Source of the DNA: Dirofilaria immitis
Lineage: Eukaryota; Nematoda; Chromadorea; Rhabditida; Onchocercidae
Assembly: GCA_024305405.1 (NCBI GenBank)
Contig: JAKNDB010000068.1
Span: 11,083,501 to 11,147,500 of the forward strand
Direction: 5' to 3'
DNA length: 64,000 nt
Position numbers and translations under genes: made by a program. Position 1 is the first letter of the stretch. Each line of letters starts with the position of its first letter. Of this stretch, positions 27,701 through 41,815 are shown piece by piece. Under the pieces are notes generated by a model that saw only the letters and a list, made by a program, of their open reading frames with translations, was not told the origin of the DNA and did no database searches.

Positions 27701-30700
27701 AATTATTAAGAATGTGAAATTTTTAAATCGTTCAAAATTAATTTTCTTATATTTCTATTTCATATTTTCTCTAATTCAACAAATTCCAAATGCATTTCAA
27801 TTGATGATGATTTAAATAATAAAAATCGATCGTAATCCAAAAATAAAATTTCAACTGACTATTTTAATGTAGAATCTACAGATCGCTTATTAGTTGATGA
27901 AAGTATTTGTAGTAATTGAAAAACGGTTGGAAGAGTTTTTATTTCAGAGATTGATCGTCTTCAAGAGAATGCTTATCATTACTAACCAAAAGAATATTGA
28001 GCTCCTTTGATTGATTAAAAGAGTGATGTAATTTAAAAATATTTTCTTCAAAATTAAAATTCATAATAAAAAGGTAAAAATGTCCAGGTGCAATTCAACT
28101 ATGTGATTTAGATGATTGAAGCAATGATTCCGTATAAATCTGGAAGCAGGAGATGGAGTTATTATAATAAACCCATATCATAAATATGTATTAAATATAA
28201 TATAAAAAATGGTAATCAATGATATAAAAATGCCATTCGCATGAATCATTTGCTCTTTATTTATTTAATAATCATTATTGAATAAAGTGATTTGTTTGGA
28301 ATATTGATAAGAGGATGATGAAACAATCGAAGCTTCAATAATCTAATTCATTTTAATAATTAAAAGAATCATATACATTTTATATTAGAATCTCTAACCT
28401 CTAATTAAAAAGTTATTTTATAAAGTCTTCAAATCGTAGATTTCTTTTATGTACTATTTAGCTTTGAAATCTTATTTCAAATATCAGAAATGATATGTTG
28501 CATTGTGCAACAGAAATAATTGTTATGAAAGAGGAGTAAAACTTTTTAAATAATTCAAGCCTTGAAAAAGAAATTATTGCAAATAATTCAGAATAAAAAT
28601 TTTAAATATGACGAATAGGAATGATGCTTTCTCTATTTGTTTTGAGAATATGTTTTAAGAATATTGATGAGGATGGATAGATACTAAATGAAAAAGAATT
28701 TAAGTGTGAAGTTTATTTAAATGCTGCTAATGAAGAGCATCACGACGGAAAGACCAAATCAAACGATGAAAGAATGAATGTTCGATGCAGAAAGTTAGCA
28801 TTAAAAATGCTACATTTTATGATATTAAAATCAAAACTAAAGTATATTTAAAAATTCAAACGCCCAACAATCGAAACAAAATTAAATCTTAAAATTAAAT
28901 GTTAGATGGCTGGGAATATATCTAATGATTACAGTTATTGCTTTTTAATTACATTAGCAAATGTTTAACATGGTCTTGTAACCATTAAACATGTTTTCAT
29001 TCCCTGATTTTCGACTTCAAAGTAAAGTATTTGAAGTTAATAGACCTGCTAGAATTCATAGTAAAATTTTTAATTTGTCAATTTGCTCAACTCTTCTTTT
29101 ATTACGAATTTTCGAAATAGGAAATCACTCGGAATTGAAAATTCAATTAAAATTTTTCAGAAAATTTAAAATTTTAAAATCGCATTATCTATTAATTTTA
29201 AAATATTGGAACTTCGAAGCACTAAAAACAAATTAATTGAATTTTTTCTTTAGCAGCTGAAATTAAAATATTAATTAGCTTTTTTTTGGCAAAATAAATA
29301 TTATAAACCCTATTTAAAAAGTTGAGTTTTAGCAGACTCAGTTTTTCTGTGATTGATAATAATTATACATTCTTCATATATCATTCATTCATTAATTCTC
29401 TCAAGTGAACTTTATCGTTCAACTGATATTTTTGCACATATATTAGCGTTAAGATGAAAAAATTTTCACAAAGCAATTGAAGTTATTATTAAATAATATA
29501 AATTGAAGAATGAATTTATGATTTTTTCATGAATAATAGCAATCAGAGGAAGGACATCATCCAAATAAGGACAAAATTTAAATAACGAAGGATTTAATAG
29601 AGAAAAGAAAAGGCTGTTGAATTTCCAATGTATATATATATGAATGAAATGCACTCTTGACCGCATTTGAGAGTTCCACGTTTGATGGTCCTCAAATTAA
29701 AATTTTTAAATTAAAAATGTTATAGTTAACAAATTTGATACGGTAAATTGAAGGTAAATCATTTATGAATAGTGCTATTCAGAACAGGAAATCAGAAATC
29801 GAAAACGGAAGAAAGAAGAAACGCGTGATAAGTTTAAAAGTTTATTTGCGTGAATTAATCTCACAAAAAACTATAAATTATGATTGACGAATTACGAATA
29901 ACTTGCAACATCTCGTTAGATTTAGAGAATAATCAGAAACAAATGGACGGATTAATTCGTGTTGATTGAATAGATGTACTTAATGATACTCATTATGATG
30001 ATATAAAAAGGTAAGGTAAGAAGATTGATTATTTATCAGATGGGATTGATTGCCAGATGCCAGATAGAATTTGATTAATGAAAATGTTTTAGTTCAATTA
30101 TTCAAATGAAATCATTGAAAAAGTAAAAACATTAAATTTGTAATGAATTAAAAAATAATATGCGAAAATAAAACAAATATATGGAAGAATCAAATCATCC
30201 ATAACATTCATATAAATAGTATGTATAAGTGATGAAAAACAAAATGACTCGCTGCTATTTATCGTATCTTAACAATCAAACAGATTTTTTTTTTTTCACA
30301 AAATTCATAAAATCTTACTTTAATTTGTGAAGTCCTATTCATTCCACTGAAGCTTGCTAAAATTCCGCTTTGTAGCAATGAGTAATTCTATTTTGTTTAT
30401 TTAAATTAATTGTATTAATTAGTAATAATTGTGAATAATTTGCTATTCATTTTGTCTACCACAACTTAGTGTAATATTATTATTATTTTCATAACATTAG
30501 AATGGTGTGAATATTTCTAAGCAGTATAACATGATATTACGGGTGTCGAGAATGCGTAATCTCATCAATTGGTGATTTATGATAATATACCCTTTTTGTA
30601 AGAATATGCATGCATTTTGTGTGCAGCACTGAAGATCTCGTCATTATCAGGATATATATTTTGCATTGAAAGATTGAATGCAATTCTTCTGATAATCCCT

Positions 30701-32942
30701 GATTAATTACATCAAAAACCATTTATTCTACAAAATTAATTCGAATAATGATTGTATGAACAATGATGGGTAATACAAAATGACAATGCAAAAGTAACGG
30801 TATCTGACAGCGATACTAAGTGAGAAATAAATTGACATTATCGACGTAAAATTAAAAGACTAATTGGCACTAATGATGTAGAATTAAAAGAGTAACTGAT
30901 CAAAGTGATCTATCGAAAAGTTCAGTAATATTATATTGTGCGTGCTATATTTACTAAGAAGAATATGTAAATATCGAAGAATTACACTAAGTAATCAAAG
31001 AATATTCATAAATTATAACAGATTTTCCTGCAGTAGTAATTGTATCATTCTTTTCTTTGTTGAATTTTTCTACAGAGTATTATCAATGAAATGAACTGTT
31101 TGTTCACTAATTAATTAATTGTTCGTTTAAATAATTTATTGATTAAATTAAATGTTGACCTTCCTTGACTAAAATTTTGCTTATTATTCCTCCTCCTAAA
31201 TGCTGAACCACTTTCTACTTGAAGATACAATAACTTCTCCACTTGCATGTACTGCTCCATCAATTGGAGCCACAGCTGACCAAATGCCTCCTACTCCAAA
31301 AAAAAATGAGTATTACTACCGGACCGAAAAACAGATGGGGCCCCATGTTATTTTCAGAACCTCATTTACACTATCTCCTTCACGCTTTAAAATGAAACTT
31401 GTGTCACGTCACTGCATCAATTAATATGAAAGTTTTATCCAAAAATTTTGGACATTTTTTCTTTTTATCTCTTGCATATTTATATTATCACTATAGATTG
31501 AGTGAATAAATATATTTGTATAATGTGGGTATAATGCAAATTATTCAATTTCTTTTTTGAAGAAAATCCAATTGCTTCTTTTGAAACTTTAATTGTTATT
31601 TATTTTTGAAGAAAACATAAACCTTCATCGCTTCATTTTATCATCAAATAATTGAACATTCTAGGAATTCATCCTTTAAACATCTCCTCATCGGATTTTA
31701 CTGTCTTAGCAATGACTTTATAGTTTAATAGTTATCTATTTTTTCTTCAGGAAAATTTCTAGTATATCGAGACTAAGTTTTATTACACAAACGATAGAAT
31801 AATCAGAATATTATATGAAATGTAATGTGATATTTTTTTCCTGAACAAGTCATTTCATTGATAAGTCACTTTCTATACTACTGTAATAAATTACAAAGAG
31901 AAAACTAAGTAAAAGAGAAAAAATAATAGTTACTACTGTCTACTATTTCTAATCTTGGAGAGAAATGGATCCGATATGGTAAAACTTAAAAAATTTTGGA
32001 TTCTTGAATAAGTCTTTGAATCAGCTTTCAACCTTAATTACTGATAATTCTTTGTCCCAAATTGGAAGTTATGAGAAGTTGATTGCAAAATTATTTATTT
32101 CATATGTGAATAAACAAAAGAATTTTCAGAATAAATGAAATTTCAAAATCAGTTTATCAAAAGTTAACCTTTTAATTCATGATCAATTCGTATTCGAGCT
32201 ATGGCATTTGGTGAATATTTCAATAAGCGATTGAGAAATTTCAAACATAAGCATATGATTTCTGCTCTTTCAATTTGTTGAAGTTCACTTGAAATTGGTT
32301 CCAAGCAATAATTTGCACCAATTAAATCCTAAAAATTTCCTTAAAAACTATAATTTTCGATCTGATAGCATCTACTAAGACTGTCATATCTCCGAACTGT
32401 TGTACATATTAGGTCTGAAGCGACATTCAGAAAATTCTATTAATTAGACTCACTAGAAGATATATAATATTTTCTTATGAAATGGAATTTTATCACATTT
32501 TTAATCAAATCCGTCTTCTGGAGAAACCAGTATAGCTAAAGTTTAATTGTTTCGTACTTTGCAGAATATGATGATATAACTTTAAATCTTTGACAATGCA
32601 CCTTATAATGATCAATTGACAAATTTATGTCCATAAATTATCATTAATGCTCACTATCTCTCTAAATACATTTTTAAAATTCATTAATTATTTCTGATGA
32701 AAGTTCCACTTTTATAAAATGATTTATTATCAAAATTTTATTAATTATTGAAATAAAAAATTTCATAAAAATGAAACGAGATTTAGTGCACTTAAGGTCA
32801 GATCAAATATTAAGGAGAGAAAATGGAGAATGAAACTGAAATCGAACCTGCCAACAAGATAAACATTCGATTGAAAGTTCGAAACCATTTTTGCTTTGTA
32901 TTAACCGATTTAATAAGTCGATTATGCCAACTGTATCCGTTC
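9783..32942 (-). CDS. INF2-type (inverted) formin, large multi-exon gene
   Basis: Formins nucleate and elongate actin filaments; INF2-type members also sever filaments and bind microtubules. Exons, 5' to 3': 32848-32942, 32169-32328, 25839-25872, 19005-19111, 18756-18883, 17691-17825, 17086-17178, 16254-16518, 15839-15904, 15282-15455, 15065-15164, 14563-14749, 14085-14286, 13716-13777, 13160-13283, 12699-12898, 12164-12309, 11735-11882, 11470-11619, 11294-11354, 9783-10966. Together about 1,270 residues. The first two exons (GIIDLLNRLIQSKNG, ELSIECLSCW, FLNRLLKYSPNA) resemble the DID. Next comes an acidic Ser/Glu linker, then FH1 (PAPPPPPPPPLPP). FH2 opens with MKQIQWTKIP and continues through IHNVWMSSARL, FNVSIFLKQFKE, LNSLRAILPDNEE, AAGFKLNSL and YFCEDEKHFKIEECFKI; these pair best with INF2. 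The tail is basic and Ser/Thr/Pro-rich, ending SRPRWK. At least eight single-base gaps must be allowed, after which nearly all junction phases match. The nematode homologues are EXC-6 and INFT-2; I cannot say which this is. Confidence 0.85.
16408..16480 (-). other. FH1 poly-proline segment of the formin
   Basis: Encodes a run of eight prolines (PAPPPPPPPPLPP) followed by a second short proline block just before the FH2 exon sequence. This is the profilin-binding FH1, unusually short compared with human INF2. The second block is broken by a C-run about one base short at 16396-16399, which throws the downstream FH2 out of frame in the sequence as given. Confidence 0.8.
19112..25838 (-). other. 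6.7-kb formin intron
   Basis: Very AT-rich with no coding exon that I can support. It contains the tandem repeat at 23009-23127 and a small palindrome near 23590. Phases on either side agree (AG|A), which supports this being one intron. Confidence 0.55.
23009..23127. repeat. short tandem repeat, about 2.7 copies
   Basis: The block ATAGAGCTTATTTTAATTTG followed by TGT(T/C)G(A/G)ATAACT and GTTCATTTTTT occurs twice. A third, 5'-truncated copy begins at TTATTTTAATTTG. Copies differ by one or two bases, so the expansion is fairly recent. Confidence 0.8.
25873..32168 (-). other. 6.3-kb formin intron
   Basis: AT-rich sequence bounded by phase-compatible exon ends (AAA G|AA). Mostly featureless apart from the GC-richer island at about 31200-31400, listed separately. 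Confidence 0.5.
31190..31425. other. GC-richer island inside a formin intron
   Basis: On the plus strand an open frame starts MLNHFLLEDTITSPLACTAP and runs 74 codons through a 9-A run. On the minus strand the same DNA reads FFFGVGGIWSAVAPIDGAVH before stops. Composition stands out sharply from the intron around it. I do not recognise a family. It could be a nested gene exon, a decayed transposon piece or a non-coding RNA. Confidence 0.35.
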
Positions 32943-35858
32943 CTGAAATCAAAAAAAAATTATCATGGATAATTTTTATTTCAATCTTCTCACGCTTTGT
33001 TTGTACGAAAAAATTTCAGCTGTATATAAAAATCAGTCAAATAAATTACACATATGACATATCATTAAATTAAGTATATTTTATATTTTCATTGATTAAT
33101 TCAGACATTCAACTATTCTTTGAATAGAATAGGCAAATAATATAAATGAAAGTGTTCTTCTAATTATTACGTAGTGGTTTTATTTGGAACTCGGTTTCTA
33201 TCATTTTTCAATAGATTTTTCTCAATTAACCATCTTTCCGTGTTGAATAGTATTGAATATTTTATCATATCAATATTTATCAGATGCTTCAAGTCAAATT
33301 TTATTATTTTCTAGCTAGGGGCATTTGATTGCTACAGATATGGGTATAAATATTATTTAAAGAAGAGAAGGATAACAAAGTGCGGAAAATTTTATGGAAT
33401 ATGAAAACAATTAAATCGTAAGTAAATTATTCTACTTCTAAAAACCATGTGATGATCTAATATTTGATTTAATAAATAAAATTTTGAAATATAAATTTTT
33501 GTGATTTGTTAAGGCTTATTAACTAAAAATTATTATCTTGCAGTGGCATCTTTTAATTATCATTAATTCACTATAAATTTATCATCGCAATAATACCATC
33601 GAAAATAAACAATCAATGGAAAAGGATATAGCATTAAAGCGAATAGAACAAATACATAAAAGAAAATTTTACATAAGTTTCTATCTTACTACTAAATCCA
33701 TCAACTTATGAAAGTATGCTTATGAAATAGTCCCTCGAAATGTTTTTTATTCATTTTCTTCTTTTCGAATAGTATTATCTGTTCGGCTCTTCAAGGCGAC
33801 TACTGAGAAAAATATTTTGAAATAAACAATCACTTAACCCTCGCCATTAGTAAATAATCGATCATCGATCATTTAAGTTATTTAAAGCAACATGAACGAA
33901 TAAAATTCAAAACTAATATTTTAATTTGCAAACTTTTTGTCTTTATTTTTTTCATTACATTGGTAAATACAAATATTTGCTTAAAAATATTTAATTAATT
34001 CCTTCTACTTACTTATTTAGTGATACCATTATTTGTTTGATATTAACTGGAAATGTCAAAAAATAAATCAATTATTAGTTGCGCATTTCAGTCATTTTTG
34101 TTGAACGAATTTGACTGATTAATCAATTATTTTAAAGAGAAAAGAGAAGATTATTTAAATTATTTCCCACTGTTCTTCCTGTATTTATTGAAAATAAGAA
34201 TGCTAAAATATCTATAATTTTGATTCATCAATAGACAAAGTTTTATTCGACGAATACTTCTGAATTTTCATATGAAACATGAGAATAATGGATCATTAAC
34301 AAGTAATTTGAGTTGAATGAAACATTTTAGCGATTAAGAAGTTGATCAACATTCAAAAAATTGACATAATTATTTGATAAGCAATATTTTATCGAATGAA
34401 AAAGTCAGCCATTTCATTTCAATTTCATTTTAGTAAATCCTCTGCAAATCTTAAAACGAGGAAAGTTGAACTGAGACAGAAACATTCTCTAAAAATGATT
34501 TTGTCATAAAATATGATATTTATTTAATCTCTTAAACAAATTTTTTTTTTATAAATAATCGTAAATAAATGAAGCTTGTTTGCTCAATTCACAGTTTATA
34601 GAGGTAATTTTACTGATTCATGCTGTAATTTCCCATTTTATAACATTCCGCAATATCATCAAACTTGTTATATTATTTCACATTAATTAATTAAAAAATA
34701 AATTAAGAGAGTTATGTATTATATGATTGAAGATAAATGTTGTAATTACAGTAACAGTATGATATTTATCACTATATATCAGTTGCATGCATATCATTAT
34801 AGTCAAAAAAGCTGCGTGTTTCAATATAAGATATAAATAGATTTGTCATGGATATTTTAGGATGATAAAATATCATCCTTACAACAGTAGTAATTAATGA
34901 TTATATAAATGATTTATTCCAGGAAATAAATATTGGTTAATTTATCATAGTCTGGAATTCGCAAATATCAATCGAGAGTGTGAAGTCAAAAGAGAACAGA
35001 GCTGAATATTGCACTCTAAGTCCTCTAGTCATCTGGCAAATTTAATTGAAAAAGTGAAAAAAAGTTGCAATAATTATTTAGCGGACCATCAATAAATCAC
35101 TAAAATTATTTTAGTTTTTTTTTTTTTGCCTTACATTTTCCGAAGATAAAATTGTTGTAAAATTTGAACAATTCATCATTTCGTTCTTTTTTTTGCTTTT
35201 TTATATAGTTATAAATATTGATGAACAAAATTATAAAGAAAAAAACTTTTCAAATTATTTATAAAAGTAATAGAGCCTATTAATTAGTACAATGAAATAG
35301 ATAGAAATGCAAATTAATAAGCGATAAATAAGCAAATAAACGATAACAAATAGTTAACACTGTATATTTACAATTCACTAACTTTTATTTTGTAAATTTC
35401 TTAATAGATCAATGTAAGCCTAGGAAATTTTGTTGCTCTAAGAGCTCGTAATCTTTCATTCTATATTAATTGAATGGAAGTATCTAAGAAGTGAAAATAA
35501 ATCAATTCAAATCTAAGAATCGTAGAGCAATTGATTTTACAATGTCAATCTAAAGCAGATTTTCAGCAGATTATCAATCATCGTTGATGACAAAGGATGA
35601 TATGTTGAGATACTTAGCTTTAATAGCATTAATTAATGAGCTATGATTTACATTTCAATAATGCACTAAAAAGTTTTCCTTACAAATTCCAAAAATTCAG
35701 TCTAAACAAAATTTCACACCACTTGAGAAACATTAATTTAGAAAAGTAGAATATATTTTGAAAATTCGCAAAGCCTAAAATTTAACTTTTTCATCCTTTT
35801 TATTGTTTTTTTACTATTTGAAAAAGTCAATTAAAAAGAATAAATCTTAGGGTTTAAG

Positions 35859-35924
<66 letters not shown>

Positions 35925-36119
35925 CATTATTATTATTATTATTATTACCATTTAATAGCAGGTATATAATAAGTAAAGGCAAAAAATTTTTAAAATTCTA
36001 AATTTTTCTTTTAAAATTCTTAATCAAATTTTTTTAATCATTTAAATAGCACTTCGTTACTTGCAAAATTTACATAAAATTAAACAAAAGATGTACCATA
36101 AAGATATTGCGTGAAATAC
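32943..36119. other. AT-rich stretch, intron or 5' flank of the formin
   Basis: No exon can be supported here beyond the (ATT)n microsatellite near its right end. If 36120-36178 belongs to the formin, this is an intron, possibly with one missed small exon. Confidence 0.35.
35859..35947. repeat. (ATT)n microsatellite
   Basis: About 29 near-perfect ATT units with a single ATC interruption. Confidence 0.95.
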
Positions 36120-36178
36120 TTTCCAGGGCAGCGTTGAATTTCTTCCAACAGTAATGTATCATCAAACTTCTTGTCCAT
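36120..36178 (-). CDS. possible first coding exon of the formin
   Basis: Minus-strand ATG opens MDKKFDDTLLLEEIQRCPGK and ends at a GT (GGAAA|GTATTT). The helix-then-LLLEEIQ pattern could match the start of a formin DID, which is otherwise missing upstream of 32942. However this exon ends in phase 2 while the exon at 32848-32942 needs phase 1, so another exon or missing bases would be required. It might also begin an unrelated gene. Confidence 0.3.
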
Positions 36179-36383
36179 TTTTGACGAAATGGGAAAGACG
36201 CACGTTTAGTACAGTGGTATTGAAATGGCGAAATGAATGTATCAGGAAAATATCTTCATAGTTGGTCAAAATTTATAGCAAAACAATTAGCAGTTACTAA
36301 ATACAGAATGGGAGGAAGAATTGGTAAGCCATATTTGCGCTTCTTACTATTTATGCTCGATAATTCTAGTAACAGTAGCAATT

Positions 36384-36426
36384 GTGTTGTTGTTGTTGTT
36401 GTTGTTGTTATTGTTGTTATTGTTGT
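36384..36426. repeat. (GTT)n microsatellite
   Basis: About 14 GTT/ATT units; any poly-valine reading of it is an artefact. Confidence 0.9.
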
Positions 36427-36718
36427 AAACAATAGCCAGCTGCTATAAATATAATGATAAATTTAAAAATGTACGACAAAAATTAGTTTCTTTTGCGGTA
36501 ACATATATACATACATAATCTTTCCCTTTAAATGCCGCCTTTTTAAAAAGAAATAATAAAAGTAATGAACGAATAATAAAATCACAAAATATTCGGATCA
36601 GATGAAAGCGAAGAAAAAAAACTCATTATTACTATTATTTCATCATTTTTTTATAAAATGCCAATTTTCCGAAATTAATTTTTGCTAGAGTTTTTCATAC
36701 ATATATACTTAAATATAG

Positions 36719-36850
36719 TAGATAGATAGACAGACAGACGCACACACACATACACACATACATACATACATACGTACATACATACATACATACATAGATA
36801 CACACACACACACACACATACACACGCATACATACATATTGACATATACA
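36719..36850. repeat. compound GATA/CAGA/CACA/CATA microsatellite
   Basis: Successive blocks of AGATAGAC, (CA)n, (CATA)n, a GATA unit, then (CA)n and (CATA)n again, a typical compound simple repeat. Confidence 0.9.
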
Positions 36851-39114
36851 TACATATGTATAATTCGGATTCTGAATTATATACTTTATTAGTTTATTGG
36901 AGGTCGGTACAATGTTTCACCAGTAAGGTGATAAGCATCCGATTATCATTAAAGACTTTACTGAGAAAAGAAAGAAAAAAAATAATTTTTCAAGTAGAAC
37001 AATCATTACTTCTTTGAAGTAAGATCAAAGAAACTTTTAAAGAAATCAGAAAAATTTTATTTATTTTGCATTTAATTATAAATATATGTTACTATTATAA
37101 CATTAATAATTGAAAATCGTAAATTTAAGTTCGATTATTACTATTCATTGAATCAAAATCAAAATGCATGCATGAAATATCTGAAACGAAATGATTCATC
37201 GTCCCGATACAGAAGTTTGTATGATATGGCATCAGAATTGTATAGATGGCATAATCGCATGAATTGATAAGAATACAGCAATATAAGGCATCAAAAGACG
37301 AAAAGCACAAATAAATAATTTTTAAAAAATTGAGATGAATAAAAATCTATCGTCAAATAAGCACCGTTCTTATCGTACTAGTCATTTAGTGTAGTTTATT
37401 ATCCAATGATGAAGGATAGAGCCAAGCAGAAATTTTTTAAAATATTCTGATAATTTCGGTTTGCTAAATGATTTTAAAATTAATATTCAAACATGCCATT
37501 ATAAAAAAAAAAAAGAAAAACCAGCATGAGTTAGTATAACTTCAAAAAATGGAATGGTACGAAATATCTAAAGCAAATTCGAAATTTATTATCATTCCTA
37601 TAAATGTCTATAATAAAAGCGTTTTTCTTTCTTTCTTGCACATTTTTTTATTTCCCAAATGTGTAACTTAGAAATATTGTCAAATCAAAAACAATAAATT
37701 TACAGTGATACAGTTTAAGCAAACCGTTTGAAAGTAATATTCCTCAAGATTTAGAAGTTCAATCAAAATTTGAAATTTTTGAAGCAGGACCAAAAAATCC
37801 AAGGATTTCTGGTAAATCATTAAAAATAAAGATAAATGATAAATATGCAAAAATTTACTCGACATCCATATGCAGAAATAATCAATGATACAAAAGACTT
37901 CAAAATGGGAGTTCTGTTCCTCATGATTTAAATACAATCTTGAAAGAAAGCAAATTTACATAAACGTATAAAAGAATACATGAGCCAGTTATCCAGACTG
38001 TTTTATAACAGTTTTCTAATCTTCCTTAATAGCTTTTATTATCTTCATACCCTTATCAAAGCCACCTACAAACGAATTTTGAAATTTGATTTTTGCATAA
38101 GAAGATATGCATGCATAAATTATATAAATAAGACCATTTTATTATAGAAAAAAATTCCATTTTTAAAAATATATTATGAATATTTCGTGAGAAAATTTGA
38201 TTTGAGATGCATTCGAGAAAGATAAAACAAAAAAGACAACAAAAATAAATGATTGTGATGCCAAAAATAGATTTCTGGTAATAATTTAAAATCGAGATTA
38301 CATAAAATGCAACAGTATGTGATAGCTCAGCATCATGAATCGAGTCGTAATCAGCTTTAGATTTCTGCTTCAGTTGTATCTAAATTTCTCTAAATCTGAT
38401 AATCTAAATTAAAATTTATGATATTGCAAATAGATTGCTGGTAATGATTTAAAAAGCATACACTTCAATTTTGATGGTCGAATTTAAATTTTAACGCAAA
38501 GATTACCATCTAAAAATTCAGTGTAGAGTGCAGTTCCCAATGTTGGTATCTTTCATTAATTTCTCTTCCTATCAGATCATTTCGTTATTGCAACTCCTCA
38601 CCTGTATTCCTCCTTCCCATCACCTGTCAATGAGATTTTACTGCTTGATAATGACATCTGTATTTTCATTTTAATTTTTATGTGAACCTTCATTAAACTA
38701 ATTATTTGTTTCGAACTTTTTATCTTATCATTTCAATTTAGGTATATCTTCGATATTTAAGTCATAAATCAAATAAACTTGTAAATAGTTTAAAACTGTT
38801 GTAAATTTTAGTTCCACTTACCGAAAAATGCATTCCACTTGATGTTTTTAGAATTTGGAATTTTAATTAAAGTGATAAATAAAAATGTCTTTAAACCCGG
38901 GAAAAAAAGATAATAATGTTCTTTGATGATATGCATTTGGCCAAGCAATCAACATAGATAATCAGTATATTGATTTGGGGAAAATACAAATAAATTTAGA
39001 TGATTGATAAACAATCAAAACTAAGCTTCCAAACTTTTCCAGACGTAAATTGATGCTTAGTCTCTAGATTAGTATGAGAATTTATAATCATTAGACAAAA
39101 AAATCCATGTATAC

Positions 39115-39160
39115 AAAGAGAGAAAAAGAGAGAGATAGAGAGAGAGAGAGGAGGAGAAAA
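39115..39160. repeat. (GA)n purine tract
   Basis: Mostly AGAGAG with GATA and GGAGG interruptions. A Lys/Arg/Glu-rich reading over it is low-complexity, not a gene. Confidence 0.85.
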
Positions 39161-41462
39161 GATAAAGAAAAAGAAGAAAATGGTGGCAAAAGTGATAGAG
39201 TGATTTCTAACAAAGATAAGAAAGTTTCAAAAAAGAAAAGTGAAGCATTTTTTAACTTTTTTTTGAACAGAAAGTTGCTATTTTGCCTAATTTTTCAATG
39301 AGAAGTATTATCAATTGTAATGAAAAGTTCGATAAAGAAATGATTAGCGAAGTAATTGAGTGACAACTGAAAGAGACAGTTTAGGATAAAAACTACAAAT
39401 GATTTATGAATTTCACTGTGTACTCTCTCTTATTCTTTCTCTTCAATATTTTAAATAAATAATGCGAAATATCATTAGTGCCAGTTATTTTTATTGTCCT
39501 CAATAATCGTTTAGAATTTTGATATCTTTTAAATATCAAACTTTTAAAGATTGTCTTGCACATTTCGATATTAATTACTCATTCCTTTCAATCTGTCATT
39601 ACAAATATAATCCAGGTAAGACAAATATGATTCAACAGATCCATCAATTTAATTTGATGTTGCAATTAATGGCATATGAGAGAATATAGCATCGATTAAA
39701 TTTCAAACGAATGTCTTAACTTCAGACTATTTATTATAAATTCTTCTGATTCAAAATTTCAGATTCATTAGCATCTTTTTTAGCATTTGTTCGTAAGTGA
39801 TAGAAAAAACACATTCAACTGAAAAGATTATGTAAATCAAAGTTTCATTAGATAAACTGATCAATTTAACTAGATTTTGGATCTTCAGCATAAAATAATA
39901 AGAATCACTTGATAATTCAAGAACGATTTCAGTCTTTTATATTATAATAATTAATATAGAATAGAATCAATAACTAAACGTTTTCAGGTGTTATTGAAAT
40001 TTAATTAAATCTGCTTAAATATTAGTGATATCATGTGAATAATAAATTTGCTCCATCCTTTTGAAAGAAATCTCACTTCATAATTTTTCAATATGATTAT
40101 AAATTTCTTGACGTGGCGTTACACACACTGAATGTTATCTTAAATTATCAGCTTACTTTTGAATGATAACATCCTCAATTTTCAGCAAAAAGCATTGAAG
40201 ACTGTAGAAAAAAATAAAAAAGAAATAAATAATAATGTTGTCGAATTATGATATTACATTCAAGCAAGTCAAGCGTCAAGCAAGTAAAGCTTATCTAAAT
40301 TTATACAAAAATTACAGGTGCTATTTTAAAGAGTTAGCTAAAAAAGTAGACGATAAAATTTTTTCTTACATGCTTTTAAATTAAGCCACTAAAAATAATG
40401 CACGATTGGCATATAAATGACAATCAATTTATAAGGTGCATAGTTCAATAAAAAGAAGCGGAAATGGAAATGGAAGAAAGAGACGTCAAATGATTTTTTT
40501 TTCCTATTTAATAATATTTGAGAACTTTATGCCACTTTGAAATACTCAAATAAAAATGGTTCACAGAAATGGACAAAGATGTTTGCGAAATGTATTTGCC
40601 CTTATTTCAATGCGGTAAGTTTCCATTTATTTCATATTTACCTAAAATTATTATCCATATTTCAAGCCATTACCATCATTTTCATCAGTTATTATATATA
40701 AATTAATATATGAATAAGAAAAATTGAAGTTTGAGAAGGATTTTTATCCGAAAAAAATTCGAATGCAACGATTTGCAGTGCCTATCTACTTATATATTAA
40801 ATTGTCTTGAAATCCATCTATAGAAAAAAATAATTCAACGCTTTTACTTATGAGCAGTAAAGTATATGGATACGTAAAGAGTAGTTAAAAGTATGAGCAC
40901 GTATAAATTCAATCATCTACGCCTCATATATATGTACATACAACAAATACGTGAACCATTAATAGCTGAAAATGGGGAATCATTGTTGGCATGGAGACCA
41001 AAGAAAATTCAAAAAATCGTTGGCTTCCTTTCTTTTCGTGCCTTTCATGCAGCTGGCTGAAGATCAAACCGGCAAATGGATTAAACGGAATAAATTGACG
41101 TCTAAAATTTCAAAAGGAGTTCTTCATGGCCAAATACAGCACTAGGACGTTATTGATAAGCTATTTTTAAAGGACAGGAAAAATTCTTGGTGATATTCAA
41201 TCAAAAATGGTTTCAAAAACATTGTTATTACTCCACATATTCAATCATAACAATTGAATATTTCGGTTGAAGAAAGAAATTGCTTTGGAGACTTTGAAAT
41301 TTTTCGGGAATTTTTCTTTTTACTATAAGTTAGTTATTTCAGTTATGAATTTATTGTTGACATTATGCAAAGATTAGCAGAAACGATCTAAACAGAGAGC
41401 AGAAACCACTTCTAAAACAGATTCACAAAGTCAAAACATTTTATTTATTTAGCTCTCGATAA

Positions 41463-41815
41463 GAATTATCAGTAGTTTTTAAGATAGCACAATTATTTTC
41501 AAAGAATACGCTCGGAATTATTTTTGATTCAATTTTTGGACATTTTAAGAAGATATTTATTTGTTGGTAATTGAGTAGCAGTTACTGCGAAAATGATTAA
41601 TAAGCTTAATATACAAAATTTTTTGGAATTTTACAATTAAAGCGGAAATATTAATATCTGCAAACAGCCAATTTACATATTCAATTGATTGATCGCTCAG
41701 TGATGCAAAACATATTTCAATGATAAACTGCTAAGTGCATCCCAAGTTGATGATACTTTATTCTTATAACAATGAAATGAAGAAATTTAATGCTTAATCA
41801 TTGTTCTTACCACTT
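41463..41815 (+). repeat. diverged dispersed repeat, copy 1
   Basis: Matches 48375-48740 in the same orientation, with shared anchors such as TTTTAAGAT(A/G)GCA, TTCAATTTTTGGA, GAAATTTAAT and TGTTCTTA in the same order. Roughly two thirds of positions agree by eye. Identity of the family is unknown. Confidence 0.55.

Noticed and set aside
36233..36448. Plus-strand 71-codon open frame ending in poly-Val
   Set aside because: Its tail is the GTT microsatellite, and the remainder lacks family resemblance.
39107..39301. Lys/Glu/Arg-rich open frame
   Set aside because: Produced by the GA-rich simple repeat.
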